Positions 1-5,560 of a stretch of 5,560 nucleotides of DNA are shown here, piece after piece. The notes below the pieces were generated by a model, which worked only from the letters and a program-made list of their open reading frames with translations, had not been told where the DNA came from and made no database searches. The translations under genes were made by a program, and so were the position numbers. Within the stretch, counting starts at the first letter, position 1, and each line of letters begins with the position of its first letter. The stretch covers positions 1-5,560 of the forward strand of contig WRJU01000125.1 in assembly GCA_009778425.1 (NCBI GenBank). Reading direction: 5' to 3'. This stretch comes from Pseudomonadota bacterium. Its GTDB lineage: Bacteria > Pseudomonadota > Gammaproteobacteria > Burkholderiales > Rhodocyclaceae.

Positions 1-332
1 CCGCCTATGGCGGCGCGTTCAAGCAACCAGGTTGCGGCAAGATATTCAAAATCAAACGGCGGGTCCTGACGCATCAGCACCGCGTCAAATCCGGAAAGCG
101 CACGGGTTTCCGGCTCGCCTTCCGTATACCAGCCGCCATCGTCGGCACTCAGGGCGAGCGGCACGGCGCACGCCGAAACGACGCCCTCGCACCAGGCGAT
201 GTCCTCGCGCCGGATCGCCCAGGATTGATGCCCACGCGCAGCGGCGGCGCGCATCATCGCCACGCTGGAATCCTTATACGCCTTGAGTCCGGGCAAGGGA
301 TCGACGATGAAAGCAAGATCGAGCGCCGTCAT
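1..332 (-). CDS. gshB: Glutathione synthetase, N-terminal part (gene runs off the left edge)
   Basis: Glutathione synthetase joins glycine to gamma-glutamylcysteine using ATP, the second cytosolic step of glutathione synthesis. The visible 110 residues cover most of the N-terminal substrate domain. They show the family landmarks: AFIVDPLPGLKAYKDSSVAMM (about residues 7-27, matching the 'DP...KDSS-AM' block of E. coli GshB) and VLMRQDPPFDFEYLAAT (85-101, matching 'LMRKDPPFD-E-xxAT'). The ATP-grasp domain lies outside the window. The start at 332 is well fixed: the gshA stop lies in the same frame four codons upstream, and the next in-frame ATG is at residue 26, inside the conserved block. There is no recognisable Shine-Dalgarno before the ATG, so translation is probably coupled to gshA, whose stop is 12 bases away. 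The family call is close to certain; what is missing is only the left edge. Confidence 0.95.
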   Translation of the reverse strand, partial: MTALDLAFIVDPLPGLKAYKDSSVAMMRAAAARGHQSWAIRREDIAWCEGVVSACAVPLALSADDGGWYTEGEPETRALSGFDAVLMRQDPPFDFEYLAATWLLERAAIG

Positions 333-344
333 GATGGGTATCGG

Positions 345-1682
345 TCAGGGTAGGGCCACGTTTTCTGGCATATCGTCACGGATGCCCGTTTCATCCGCGT
401 TACCGGATTCGAGCGACATTTCTTCGATTTCGACCGAGGCCGCAAGCAGAGCCAAACGCGCAACTACGCCATAAGCGTAGAGCCTGTTGGGCATGGCGTC
501 CGGCTCCTGATCGCAATCGGGAATGCTGCCTGGGGTATCGAAGGCCAGCGGCCGGAATTCCATGCCCGGCGCATTAAGATTTTCATCGCTGCCGCGCGCC
601 GTGTGCACACGGTAAAAACCGCCGACGACGTAGTGATCCATCATGTAGACGACCGGTTCGGCCACAGCGCTGCCGACGGTCTCGAATGTGCGCACACCTT
701 CCTGGACGATGACCTCCCCCACGGGCAGCCCTTCCTTGACCACCGCCATCTTGTTGCGCTGGCGGCGGTTGAGACCCACGATGTCGGAAGCGTCCTTCAC
801 CATCATCACGCCCATGCCGTAAGTGCCCGCATCGGCCTTGACTACAACGAAGGGTTCGTCTTCGATGCCCAACTCGCGGTATTTGCAGCGAATGTTGGCA
901 AGCAAGGCATTAACCTGATCGGCCAGACATTCCTCGCCCGCGCGCTCCTGGAAGTTGATGCCCCTGCATACGCGGAACGCCGGGCTGATGCGCCAGGGGT
1001 CGATACCGATGCTCTCCGAAAATACCTGAACGACCCGCTCATACGCCGCTGCGTGGCGCGACTTGCGCCGCGCATGCCAGCCCGCGTAGAGCGGCGGAAT
1101 CAGGCATTGCCCGTCCAGCCCCTGCAAAATGGCGGGTACACCGCCGGAGAGGTCGTTGTTGAGCAGAATGGCACAGGGATCGAACCCGGCGAGGCCGAGG
1201 CGACTCTCCTGCCTTACGAGCGGTTCCAGCATCAGGCTGCCGCCATCCGGGAGCATCAGGGGAGTCGGCGCGGTAATCTCCGGCAGCAAACTGCCCAGCC
1301 TCACTTCCAGCCCGGTCAGGCGCAGGATGCCCGCCAAGCGCGCCACATTCATCAAATAGAATTGGTTGCGGGTGTGGTTCTCAGGAATCAGCAGCAGACG
1401 GCAGGCGCTGGCGCACAGGCGTTCCACCGCCGCTTGCGCGGCCTGTACGCACAGGGGCAGAAACACGGGGGCGAGGTTATTGAATCCGCCGGGAAACAGG
1501 TTCATATCGACCGGCGCGAGTTTGAACCCTGCATTGCGCAGATCGACCGAACCGTAGAACGGCGGCGCATGTTCATGCCATTGTTCGCGGAACCATCGCT
1601 CGATTGCGGTACTGTGATCGAGGAATTGACGCTCCAACTCAAGCAAGGAGCAGGGAATCGCGGAAGTCACATGGGAAGCCAT
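345..1682 (-). CDS. gshA: Glutamate-cysteine ligase, Acidithiobacillus (T. ferrooxidans) type
   Basis: This enzyme makes gamma-glutamylcysteine from glutamate, cysteine and ATP, the first and usually rate-limiting step of glutathione synthesis in the cytosol. The 445-residue product fits the family found in Acidithiobacillus and many betaproteobacteria (the one I know as TIGR02049/PF08886), which differs from E. coli GshA. Recognisable blocks are LLELE near residues 13-17, PVDMNLFPGGFNNL (57-70), LLIPENHTRNQFYL (97-110), the ATP-grasp-like VVKADAGTYGMGVM (280-293) and VVYMMDHYVVGGFYRVH (344-360). I chose the ATG at 1682 because GAAGGA lies 10 bases upstream and the protein then begins close to LLELE, as I recall for relatives. 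An in-frame ATG at 1718 would add 12 residues (MLFGHGPKEWFF) but has no Shine-Dalgarno and crosses a hairpin. The gene is followed directly by gshB, so the two steps of the pathway are made together. The acidic C-terminal tail (about 418-445) looks low in complexity and is probably variable. Confidence 0.93.
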   Translation of the reverse strand: MASHVTSAIPCSLLELERQFLDHSTAIERWFREQWHEHAPPFYGSVDLRNAGFKLAPVDMNLFPGGFNNLAPVFLPLCVQAAQAAVERLCASACRLLLIPENHTRNQFYLMNVARLAGILRLTGLEVRLGSLLPEITAPTPLMLPDGGSLMLEPLVRQESRLGLAGFDPCAILLNNDLSGGVPAILQGLDGQCLIPPLYAGWHARRKSRHAAAYERVVQVFSESIGIDPWRISPAFRVCRGINFQERAGEECLADQVNALLANIRCKYRELGIEDEPFVVVKADAGTYGMGVMMVKDASDIVGLNRRQRNKMAVVKEGLPVGEVIVQEGVRTFETVGSAVAEPVVYMMDHYVVGGFYRVHTARGSDENLNAPGMEFRPLAFDTPGSIPDCDQEPDAMPNRLYAYGVVARLALLAASVEIEEMSLESGNADETGIRDDMPENVALP

Positions 1683-1692
1683 AAAAAACCAT

Positions 1693-1698
1693 TCCTTC
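1693..1698 (-). promoter_or_regulatory. Ribosome binding site supporting the gshA start at 1682
   Basis: GAAGGA on the minus strand lies 10 bases before the ATG at 1682, separated by ATGGTTTTTT. The spacing is slightly long but acceptable. It decides between two in-frame ATGs, because the one at 1718 has no purine-rich element in front. The first three bases (GAA) also form the end of the hairpin at 1696-1712. Confidence 0.5.
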
Positions 1699-1712
1699 GG
1701 GCCATGCCCGAA
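1696..1712 (-). promoter_or_regulatory. Perfect hairpin in the gshA leader, overlapping its Shine-Dalgarno
   Basis: On the minus strand TTCGGGC, loop ATG, GCCCGAA forms a perfect 7-bp stem with a 3-base loop. Its 3' arm runs straight into the GAAGGA ribosome binding site, and a run of six T follows 7 bases after the stem. The structure could partly mask the ribosome binding site, or act as a weak attenuator. The T-run is too far from the stem for a standard intrinsic terminator. The inverted repeat is seen directly; the regulatory role is inference. Confidence 0.3.
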
Positions 1713-1773
1713 AAGCATCTGCCCGTTCGTTGTTCGTTTTTACAGGCAGACGGATATTACTCCTACAGCCATA

Positions 1774-2310
1774 TCATGGGCGAGGCGCTTCCTGGCTTGA
1801 TTGATCACGCAGCAAGGCCGCCGCGACCAGTCCATTGACCAGCCCGAACAGCACGGCAGCCGCGCCGAACAAGGGCGCGAGGTAAAACACACCGTCGTGT
1901 GGAACCAGCCACAGGCGAGCCAGGATGAGCTGCGCGCCGATATGGGCAAAGGCGGCAAAAATACTGGTGCTGACCGGACCGAACCATTTCTTCGGCAAAC
2001 ATGCCGCCCCGGCCAGCGCCAGCAGACTTGCCAGCGCCCCGGCCAGACTTAAGAAAAATCCCGGCGCGAGAAACTGCCCCAGGAGCAGGCTGGCGGCAAA
2101 TACCCTCAGCAGCGACACCCATGCTGCTTCGCGCCAGCCCCAGCGCGCCAATACCACCAGGATAACGATATTGGCAAGCCCCGGCTTCACTCCCGGCAGC
2201 GGCAGCGGAATCGCCGCCTCGGCCACAGTCAGCGCAATGGCCGCCGCCGCGTAGCGCGCCACCCGGTCATCCTCAGCGGTCGACGTCAGTTCAATAATTG
2301 AGCGAGTCAT
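1774..2310 (-). CDS. Gx transporter family integral membrane protein (Hpre_diP_synt_I-like)
   Basis: This 178-residue hydrophobic protein belongs to the family often labelled 'heptaprenyl diphosphate synthase component I', now usually called Gx transporter. Pfam groups it, as I recall, with S-component-like vitamin transporters. Hydrophobic segments are visible at roughly residues 19-35, 44-58, 63-83, 84-104, 113-134 and 143-167, so five to six membrane passes are likely. The LPGVKPGLANIVILVVL block (38-54) is the typical signature, with glycines and a conserved G-LAN in the second membrane segment. The ATG at 2310 has a strong GGGGAG Shine-Dalgarno six bases upstream, inside the end of the preceding gene, with which it overlaps by 20 bases. 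This pairing with a NusG domain II protein is common for the family. The substrate is unknown, and prenyl diphosphate synthesis is not supported by anything visible. Confidence 0.85.
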   Translation of the reverse strand: MTRSIIELTSTAEDDRVARYAAAAIALTVAEAAIPLPLPGVKPGLANIVILVVLARWGWREAAWVSLLRVFAASLLLGQFLAPGFFLSLAGALASLLALAGAACLPKKWFGPVSTSIFAAFAHIGAQLILARLWLVPHDGVFYLAPLFGAAAVLFGLVNGLVAAALLRDQSSQEAPRP

Positions 2311-2695
2311 AATCCACTCCCCGCCCGGTCAGCGTCAGACTGACTTCGTTGGGCGCGCAGATCGCCACCGCACCCGCGCGGGCAAGCCAGCCTTGGCGCA
2401 CGCAATACTGCCGTGAGCCGGGGTCGGAAGCGACGCGGGCACGACCCGGCTCGATCTCGATCACGGTCATGCCCAGCGGTCCCGGCACTTCGATGCGGCG
2501 CGGGCGAGACAAATCGGCCTTTGCGAAAACCTTGCCGGAGGCGCGCACAGTCACGCCATCGGGCGCGCCCCCACGCCAGAACCAGAACCCGGCAGCAGCG
2601 CATGCCGCCAACCCTGCCAGCACGACCACCCAGTCGCCGGGCCGCAACAGTTCGCGCCATAAACGCCATGTTCCCATTGAAATCGAATGCGGCAT
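2291..2695 (-). CDS. NusG domain II-containing membrane-anchored protein
   Basis: A 134-residue protein with one hydrophobic segment at about residues 21-40 (DWVVVLAGLAACAAAGFWFW), preceded by several arginines. It is therefore probably an N-terminal membrane anchor with the rest outside the cytoplasm. The remainder matches the NusG_II domain (PF07009): a V-V-x-G-K-V-F start (about 48-57), VPGPLGMTVIEIEPGRARV (70-88), YCVRQGWLARAGAVAICAPN (97-116) and a final beta strand. Most relatives carry a 'CPDxxC' motif; here the first cysteine is absent (DPGSRQYC), leaving C98 and C113. The protein is not the transcription factor NusG: there is no NGN or KOW domain. The start at 2695 overlaps the rapZ stop (TGATG), indicating coupled translation; an ATG six codons later has no better ribosome binding site. 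The partner is the Gx membrane protein just downstream. The molecular role is unknown. Confidence 0.82.
   Translation of the reverse strand: MPHSISMGTWRLWRELLRPGDWVVVLAGLAACAAAGFWFWRGGAPDGVTVRASGKVFAKADLSRPRRIEVPGPLGMTVIEIEPGRARVASDPGSRQYCVRQGWLARAGAVAICAPNEVSLTLTGRGVDYDSLNY
2317..2322 (-). promoter_or_regulatory. Ribosome binding site of the Gx transporter gene
   Basis: GGGGAG on the minus strand lies six bases before the ATG at 2310, inside the 3' end of the NusG domain II gene. It fixes the start and shows that the Gx gene can load ribosomes itself despite the overlap. Confidence 0.6.
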
Positions 2696-3564
2696 CAGCC
2701 TTGAGCTACGCGATCATTTTCCTGCCGCACCACCATGCGATGACGCAGCAGGACATGGGCTGCTGTGCGAAACGCTTCGCCCAGACGTTCAGCAATGTAG
2801 ACCGAGCGATGTTGCCCGCCCGTGCATCCGATGGCCACCGTCAGGTAGCTACGATTGTCGCGGATGAAACCCGGCAGCCAGGCGGCAACGAACGCGCGGA
2901 TGTCTTCCACCATGCGGGCAACTTCAGGCTGCGTCTCGAAGTAGGCGATGACTTCCGGGTCGAACCCGGTGAGCGGGCGCAGACGCGGATCATAATGAGG
3001 ATTGGGCAGGCAACGCACATCGAACACCATGTCGGCATCGAGCGGGACGCCATACTTGAAGCCAAAGGACTGGAACATCAGGATCAGGCCCTCGCCCGCC
3101 TTGGCCTCGATGAAATCCCTGACCATGGCGCGCAGGGTGTTGGGGCGCATGTCGCTGGTGTCGATACGGTGTCCGAGGACGGAGGCGTCTTCGAGCACAT
3201 CGCGCTCGCGGGCAATCGCCTCTTCGAGCGAGATACCCTCCCCAGCCAGCGGATGGCGGCGGCGAGTCTCGGAAAAACGGGCAATCAACGTATCGTCGCG
3301 CGAATCGAGAAAAATGAAGCGCAAATCCTCAATGAGTTCGCGCAGGAGTTTCATCTGCTCAGGCAGCGCCGCGATGCTTTCCCCGGAGCGCACATCGACC
3401 GCCACCGCGCAGCGCGTGTAACCGGCGTTGCGCAATACGTTCGCCAGTTGCGGCAACAGCATGGCCGGAAGGTTATCGACAACGTAATACCCAGCGTCTT
3501 CCAGCGCCTTGAGCGCGATACTCTTGCCCGAACCGGAAAGGCCGCTGATGAGGACGAGTTGCAT
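2695..3564 (-). CDS. rapZ: RapZ (YvcJ/YhbJ family) P-loop nucleotide-binding protein, RNase adapter
   Basis: The 289-residue product is close to the 284 residues of E. coli RapZ, which senses glucosamine-6-phosphate and delivers the small RNA GlmZ to RNase E. Visible landmarks are the Walker A GLSGSGKS (8-15), YYVVDNLP (26-33), the FIFLD strand (83-87) with SETRRRHPL (98-106), FKYGVPLDADMVFDVR (169-184), PNPHYDPRLRPLTG (187-200) and AIGCTGGQHRSVYIAERL (244-261) of the C-terminal sensor domain. The ATG at 3564 puts the P-loop at the usual distance from the start; a TTG five codons upstream (3579) is possible but neither has a clear Shine-Dalgarno. The C-terminus ends RHRMVVRQENDRVAQG instead of the lysine-rich E. 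coli tail, so GlmZ-type RNA binding is doubtful. Its stop overlaps the next start (TGATG). In many betaproteobacteria the upstream neighbour is hprK; here it is an arginase-fold gene. Family identity is very sure, the exact role less so. Confidence 0.95.
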   Translation of the reverse strand: MQLVLISGLSGSGKSIALKALEDAGYYVVDNLPAMLLPQLANVLRNAGYTRCAVAVDVRSGESIAALPEQMKLLRELIEDLRFIFLDSRDDTLIARFSETRRRHPLAGEGISLEEAIARERDVLEDASVLGHRIDTSDMRPNTLRAMVRDFIEAKAGEGLILMFQSFGFKYGVPLDADMVFDVRCLPNPHYDPRLRPLTGFDPEVIAYFETQPEVARMVEDIRAFVAAWLPGFIRDNRSYLTVAIGCTGGQHRSVYIAERLGEAFRTAAHVLLRHRMVVRQENDRVAQG

Positions 3565-3687
3565 GGAGGCGGAGACCAAAATGCTGTCGGCAGCAATATA
3601 TCAAGTATCTCACGCCAGCACGATTCCCGCCCGGCCTCGTCCGCCAACTCATGCCGGAAAGCACGCTCTTCGACCGAATTCACCGCG
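3565..3687 (-). other. Intergenic gap before rapZ; probable promoter region, no firm elements
   Basis: The 123 bases between the arginase-fold gene and rapZ are the longest non-coding stretch in the window. They hold an AT-rich island at about 3595-3611 (minus strand GAGATACTTGATATATT) in otherwise GC-rich DNA, which could contain a -10 element, but no matching -35 hexamer stands at the right distance. A short imperfect inverted repeat (GCTGCCGACAGC, minus strand 3594-3583) is followed by ATTTTG but is too weak to call a terminator. The distance itself suggests that rapZ can be transcribed separately from the upstream pair. Confidence 0.3.
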
Positions 3688-4581
3688 TCACTGCGATGAA
3701 CCTCCCCCCGCGCGAAGGGCATCCAGCAACACCTTGTTGACCTCGATCTGCCGACGCTGCCAGCGTATCAGTTCATCAGGGTCAATGCTGGGCTGGCCGT
3801 CCAGCGCGCTGAGCCAGCGTTTCCAACGGGCGCGATAGCGGTGAATGGACACTTCTCCGGTAATGTCGCTCCCTATGACGCGCTTGGCTCCAGCGTCGAT
3901 GATGGAGAGCAGCTCATCCAGCATCAAACGCCCCTGATCCCAATTGGTGCGCGCCACGCTCTCGCACAGGACATCCTTGTCGATGGAGAGGTACAAGGGC
4001 GCATGTGTACCGGAAAGTTCGCGCCGCAACGCATGGACGAGGCTTGCGGCATCGTCGAAATTGCGCGCGGCATCACGCAGTCCCAGGGCGCGCATCCAGC
4101 CAAGTTTCGCGCCTATCGTCCAATACCGGACTCGTCCGCGAAACAGCGGCCCCAGGTGATTTTCCCAGGCATGAGCGCAGCCTACGTCCGGGGAGCAGAT
4201 ACCGACGACGTCGACGCGTGCGACGTGCGGCATGCGCGCGACGTGCGCGACCCACGACCCGCAATGGATGCCGAAGGGAAAGCGCATGTTGTCCGGGTGG
4301 TTGTCGCAGACGAGAACGTGCAGACCCATATGCCGACGCTGCCGCGCGATCAGAAAGGCACTCACATGATGAAAATCCCCGCTGCCCATCAGCACAGGGC
4401 CGTGAACATCGGGAAACAGGGCTTCGAGATGCGACGAGAACGCGCGCCAGTCACGCCCCGCGCATCCGAAGCGGACGCGCTCCTGCCAGTCGGCAAGATT
4501 GATTCGCACAAGGCCAGGGTAATCCATCGCGCGGTGCGATCCGTCCAGATCGAGCACGAGCGGGAGGAGGTTCTCGTTCAT
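3688..4581 (-). CDS. Arginase/ureohydrolase-fold metallohydrolase of unknown substrate
   Basis: The 297-residue product has the length and metal-site order of the arginase/agmatinase superfamily, which uses two manganese ions to hydrolyse guanidino or related C-N bonds. Visible are GSGDFHH (66-72, in place of GGDHS), DNHPD (93-97, matching the DAHxD motif), His106 in GIHCGSW (where arginase has its catalytic-site histidine), SIDKD (199-203, matching SxDxD) and E243 in ITGEVS (near the position of the arginase glutamate). All expected metal ligands are therefore present and an active enzyme is likely. Flanking residues (MGSGDFHH, TNWDQG) differ from true arginases and agmatinases, so the substrate is unlikely to be simply arginine and no gene symbol is given. 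The ATG at 4581 is preferred because it overlaps the upstream stop (ATGA); a GTG at 4620, with a weak AGG-like element, would add 13 residues. The upstream FemAB-like transferase is the obvious partner. Confidence 0.82.
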   Translation of the reverse strand: MNENLLPLVLDLDGSHRAMDYPGLVRINLADWQERVRFGCAGRDWRAFSSHLEALFPDVHGPVLMGSGDFHHVSAFLIARQRRHMGLHVLVCDNHPDNMRFPFGIHCGSWVAHVARMPHVARVDVVGICSPDVGCAHAWENHLGPLFRGRVRYWTIGAKLGWMRALGLRDAARNFDDAASLVHALRRELSGTHAPLYLSIDKDVLCESVARTNWDQGRLMLDELLSIIDAGAKRVIGSDITGEVSIHRYRARWKRWLSALDGQPSIDPDELIRWQRRQIEVNKVLLDALRAGGGSSQ

Positions 4582-5560
4582 CTGTTCGACGGCGTTGGGG
4601 CATTCGAACCGCCAAACCACTGCCTGTCTGGTTCAAAGCGCCCGGCAATGCGCCGAAGGAACGGTCGCAGCAGGGGATTACGCACGTACACAGCGTGGCG
4701 CGTCGGGGTAAAACGTGCCCCGAGCGCAGCCTTGATGGCGGGGTCTGTCCAACCAGCGATGTAGGTGTGCAGCCCTTCGCGCCGGGCAAAGGCAAGGTTC
4801 TCCATCCAACTCACGAAGTACAGGTTATTCTCGCGCGCCATTGGGTAACGAAAACCGATGGTTTTGTCGACGAGCATATCGTCATGAATGAAACACAAGT
4901 TATGCCCGATAAGTTTATCGTCATGGTAGTACAGGAAGACGCGCCCATTGAGGGAGGCGTCGTTCAGCACTGCCCTGAAAAAATCCGGAGGCAGCAGATC
5001 GAAGTGAACCGTGCTTTGCTCATAAACTTCCAGATACTGCATATAGAGTTCTGCCGCGAAGGCTGGTTGCGCGAAACACGGGTCACCCGTGGCAACGATT
5101 TCGACGCGCACATTCTCGCGGCTACGCAGCTTGCGGCGAATATCGCGGCGGCGGCTGGCAGAGAACCGCGCCAGATAAGCATCCTCATCGGCAAAGTCGA
5201 TGGGAACCCAGGCCAGCGCCTGCCCTTCAACCATGAAAAATCCATTGGCATTGCAGGCATCGGCGAATTGGTCAGCCAGGCGGTTTGCACATTCAGGGAG
5301 AAAAGGCGCGTTGCAGGGAATGTCCTTGACGATCAACAAGGGGGTTTTCCAATCCCAAACTTGAAACATGCCCTGTACGAGCGAGGCGGCCTCCACGCGC
5401 GGCAGCGGGCAATATTCGCTGACAACGCTGCCCATGAAACATGCGCGCCATTGCAGCCAACGGCGTAAGTACCGGTTGCCGGGTATCTTTCCGATCATGG
5501 ACAGCGTCCGCTCGTCCGCCGTGGTGAGCAGATCGAACGTCGTCCAGAAACCGGGCATGC
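4578..5560 (-). CDS. FemAB-like GNAT-superfamily transferase, probably lacking its N-terminus at the right edge
   Basis: At least 326 residues of a cytosolic protein resembling the GNAT/FemAB-like transferases (PF13480 or PF04339 type). These use acyl-CoA or aminoacyl donors; the family is often annotated 'GNAT family N-acetyltransferase' or 'peptidogalycan biosynthesis protein'. Supporting blocks are a first half-domain ending FFMVEGQALAWVPID (107-121), the basic helix YLARFSASRRRDIRRKLRS (128-146) typical after the first GNAT lobe, then YMQYLEVYEQS (172-182), RVFLYYHDDKLIGHNLCFI (206-224, the acetyltransferase beta strands) and the C-terminal YIAGWTDPAIKAALGARF (266-283). An ATG is present at 5558, but the frame is open to the edge and relatives, as I recall, have extra N-terminal residues, so the true start is probably outside. 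The stop overlaps the arginase-fold start by ATGA. Donor and acceptor are unknown. A peptidoglycan role is not implied by the fold alone. Confidence 0.75.
   Translation of the reverse strand, partial: MPGFWTTFDLLTTADERTLSMIGKIPGNRYLRRWLQWRACFMGSVVSEYCPLPRVEAASLVQGMFQVWDWKTPLLIVKDIPCNAPFLPECANRLADQFADACNANGFFMVEGQALAWVPIDFADEDAYLARFSASRRRDIRRKLRSRENVRVEIVATGDPCFAQPAFAAELYMQYLEVYEQSTVHFDLLPPDFFRAVLNDASLNGRVFLYYHDDKLIGHNLCFIHDDMLVDKTIGFRYPMARENNLYFVSWMENLAFARREGLHTYIAGWTDPAIKAALGARFTPTRHAVYVRNPLLRPFLRRIAGRFEPDRQWFGGSNAPTPSNR

Noticed and set aside
1696..1712. Intrinsic terminator of the rapZ-NusG_II-Gx operon
   Set aside because: The stem is perfect, but the T-run begins 7 bases after it, and a ribosome binding site and start codon follow, so a classical terminator is not supported.
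603..1838. Long open frame on the plus strand (about 411 codons)
   Set aside because: It lies antisense to gshA, whose protein has clear family motifs throughout. The plus-strand translation has no recognisable domain and biased composition expected of a GC-rich shadow frame.
1774..2310. Heptaprenyl diphosphate synthase component I as the function
   Set aside because: The label is a historic family name. The protein is a polytopic membrane protein without prenyl synthase motifs, and no component II gene is nearby.
3598..3625. Possible sigma-54 promoter (TGGC ... TTGAT) before rapZ
   Set aside because: The spacing between the GG and the downstream element is off by two bases and the invariant GC is missing.
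2413..3699. Long open frame on the plus strand (about 428 codons)
   Set aside because: It is antisense to the NusG domain II gene and rapZ, both recognised families. The arginine- and histidine-rich translation shows no motif.
3565..3722. Possible small minus-strand protein spanning the gap before rapZ (start ATG at 3722)
   Set aside because: It starts inside the 3' end of the arginase-fold gene and continues into rapZ in another frame, with no Shine-Dalgarno and no family resemblance.
3841..5468. Two long plus-strand open frames (3841-4764 and 4695-5468)
   Set aside because: They mirror the arginase-fold and FemAB-like genes on the other strand and show no domain of their own.

Overview
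The window is a GC-rich, gene-dense piece of a bacterial chromosome in which every supported gene lies on the minus strand. The gene set points to a betaproteobacterium, probably of the Nitrosomonadales/Gallionellales/Thiobacillus kind. It has the Acidithiobacillus-type glutamate-cysteine ligase (not the E. coli type), a proteobacterial glutathione synthetase, RapZ, and a NusG-domain-II/Gx-transporter pair. This placement is inferred from protein families, not from a database search. I see no tRNA, rRNA, CRISPR array, insertion sequence or phage gene.

In transcription order (right to left) there are three blocks. Block 1 (5560-3688) holds a FemAB-like GNAT-superfamily transferase, open at the right edge, and an arginase-fold metallohydrolase. 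They are joined by an ATGA stop/start overlap if the hydrolase starts at 4581. After a 123-base gap comes block 2 (3564-1774): rapZ, a small membrane-anchored NusG domain II protein and a Gx-family integral membrane protein. Stops and starts overlap at both junctions (TGATG, then 20 bases), so this looks like one transcript. After a 91-base gap comes block 3 (1682-1): gshA and the first 110 codons of gshB, only 12 bases apart.

Functionally, gshA and gshB make glutathione in two ATP-dependent steps. RapZ is a P-loop protein that in E. coli senses glucosamine-6-phosphate and controls decay of a small RNA; here most of the basic tail used for RNA binding is replaced. The NusG-II/Gx pair is probably a small membrane module of unknown substrate. 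The transferase/arginase pair has recognisable folds but no assignable pathway, and is the best candidate for undescribed biochemistry.

Regulatory signals are sparse. A good Shine-Dalgarno precedes the Gx gene. Another precedes the preferred gshA start and lies against a perfect 7-bp hairpin that could limit access to it. gshB has no visible Shine-Dalgarno and probably depends on translational coupling to gshA. No convincing promoter or terminator is visible in either intergenic gap.
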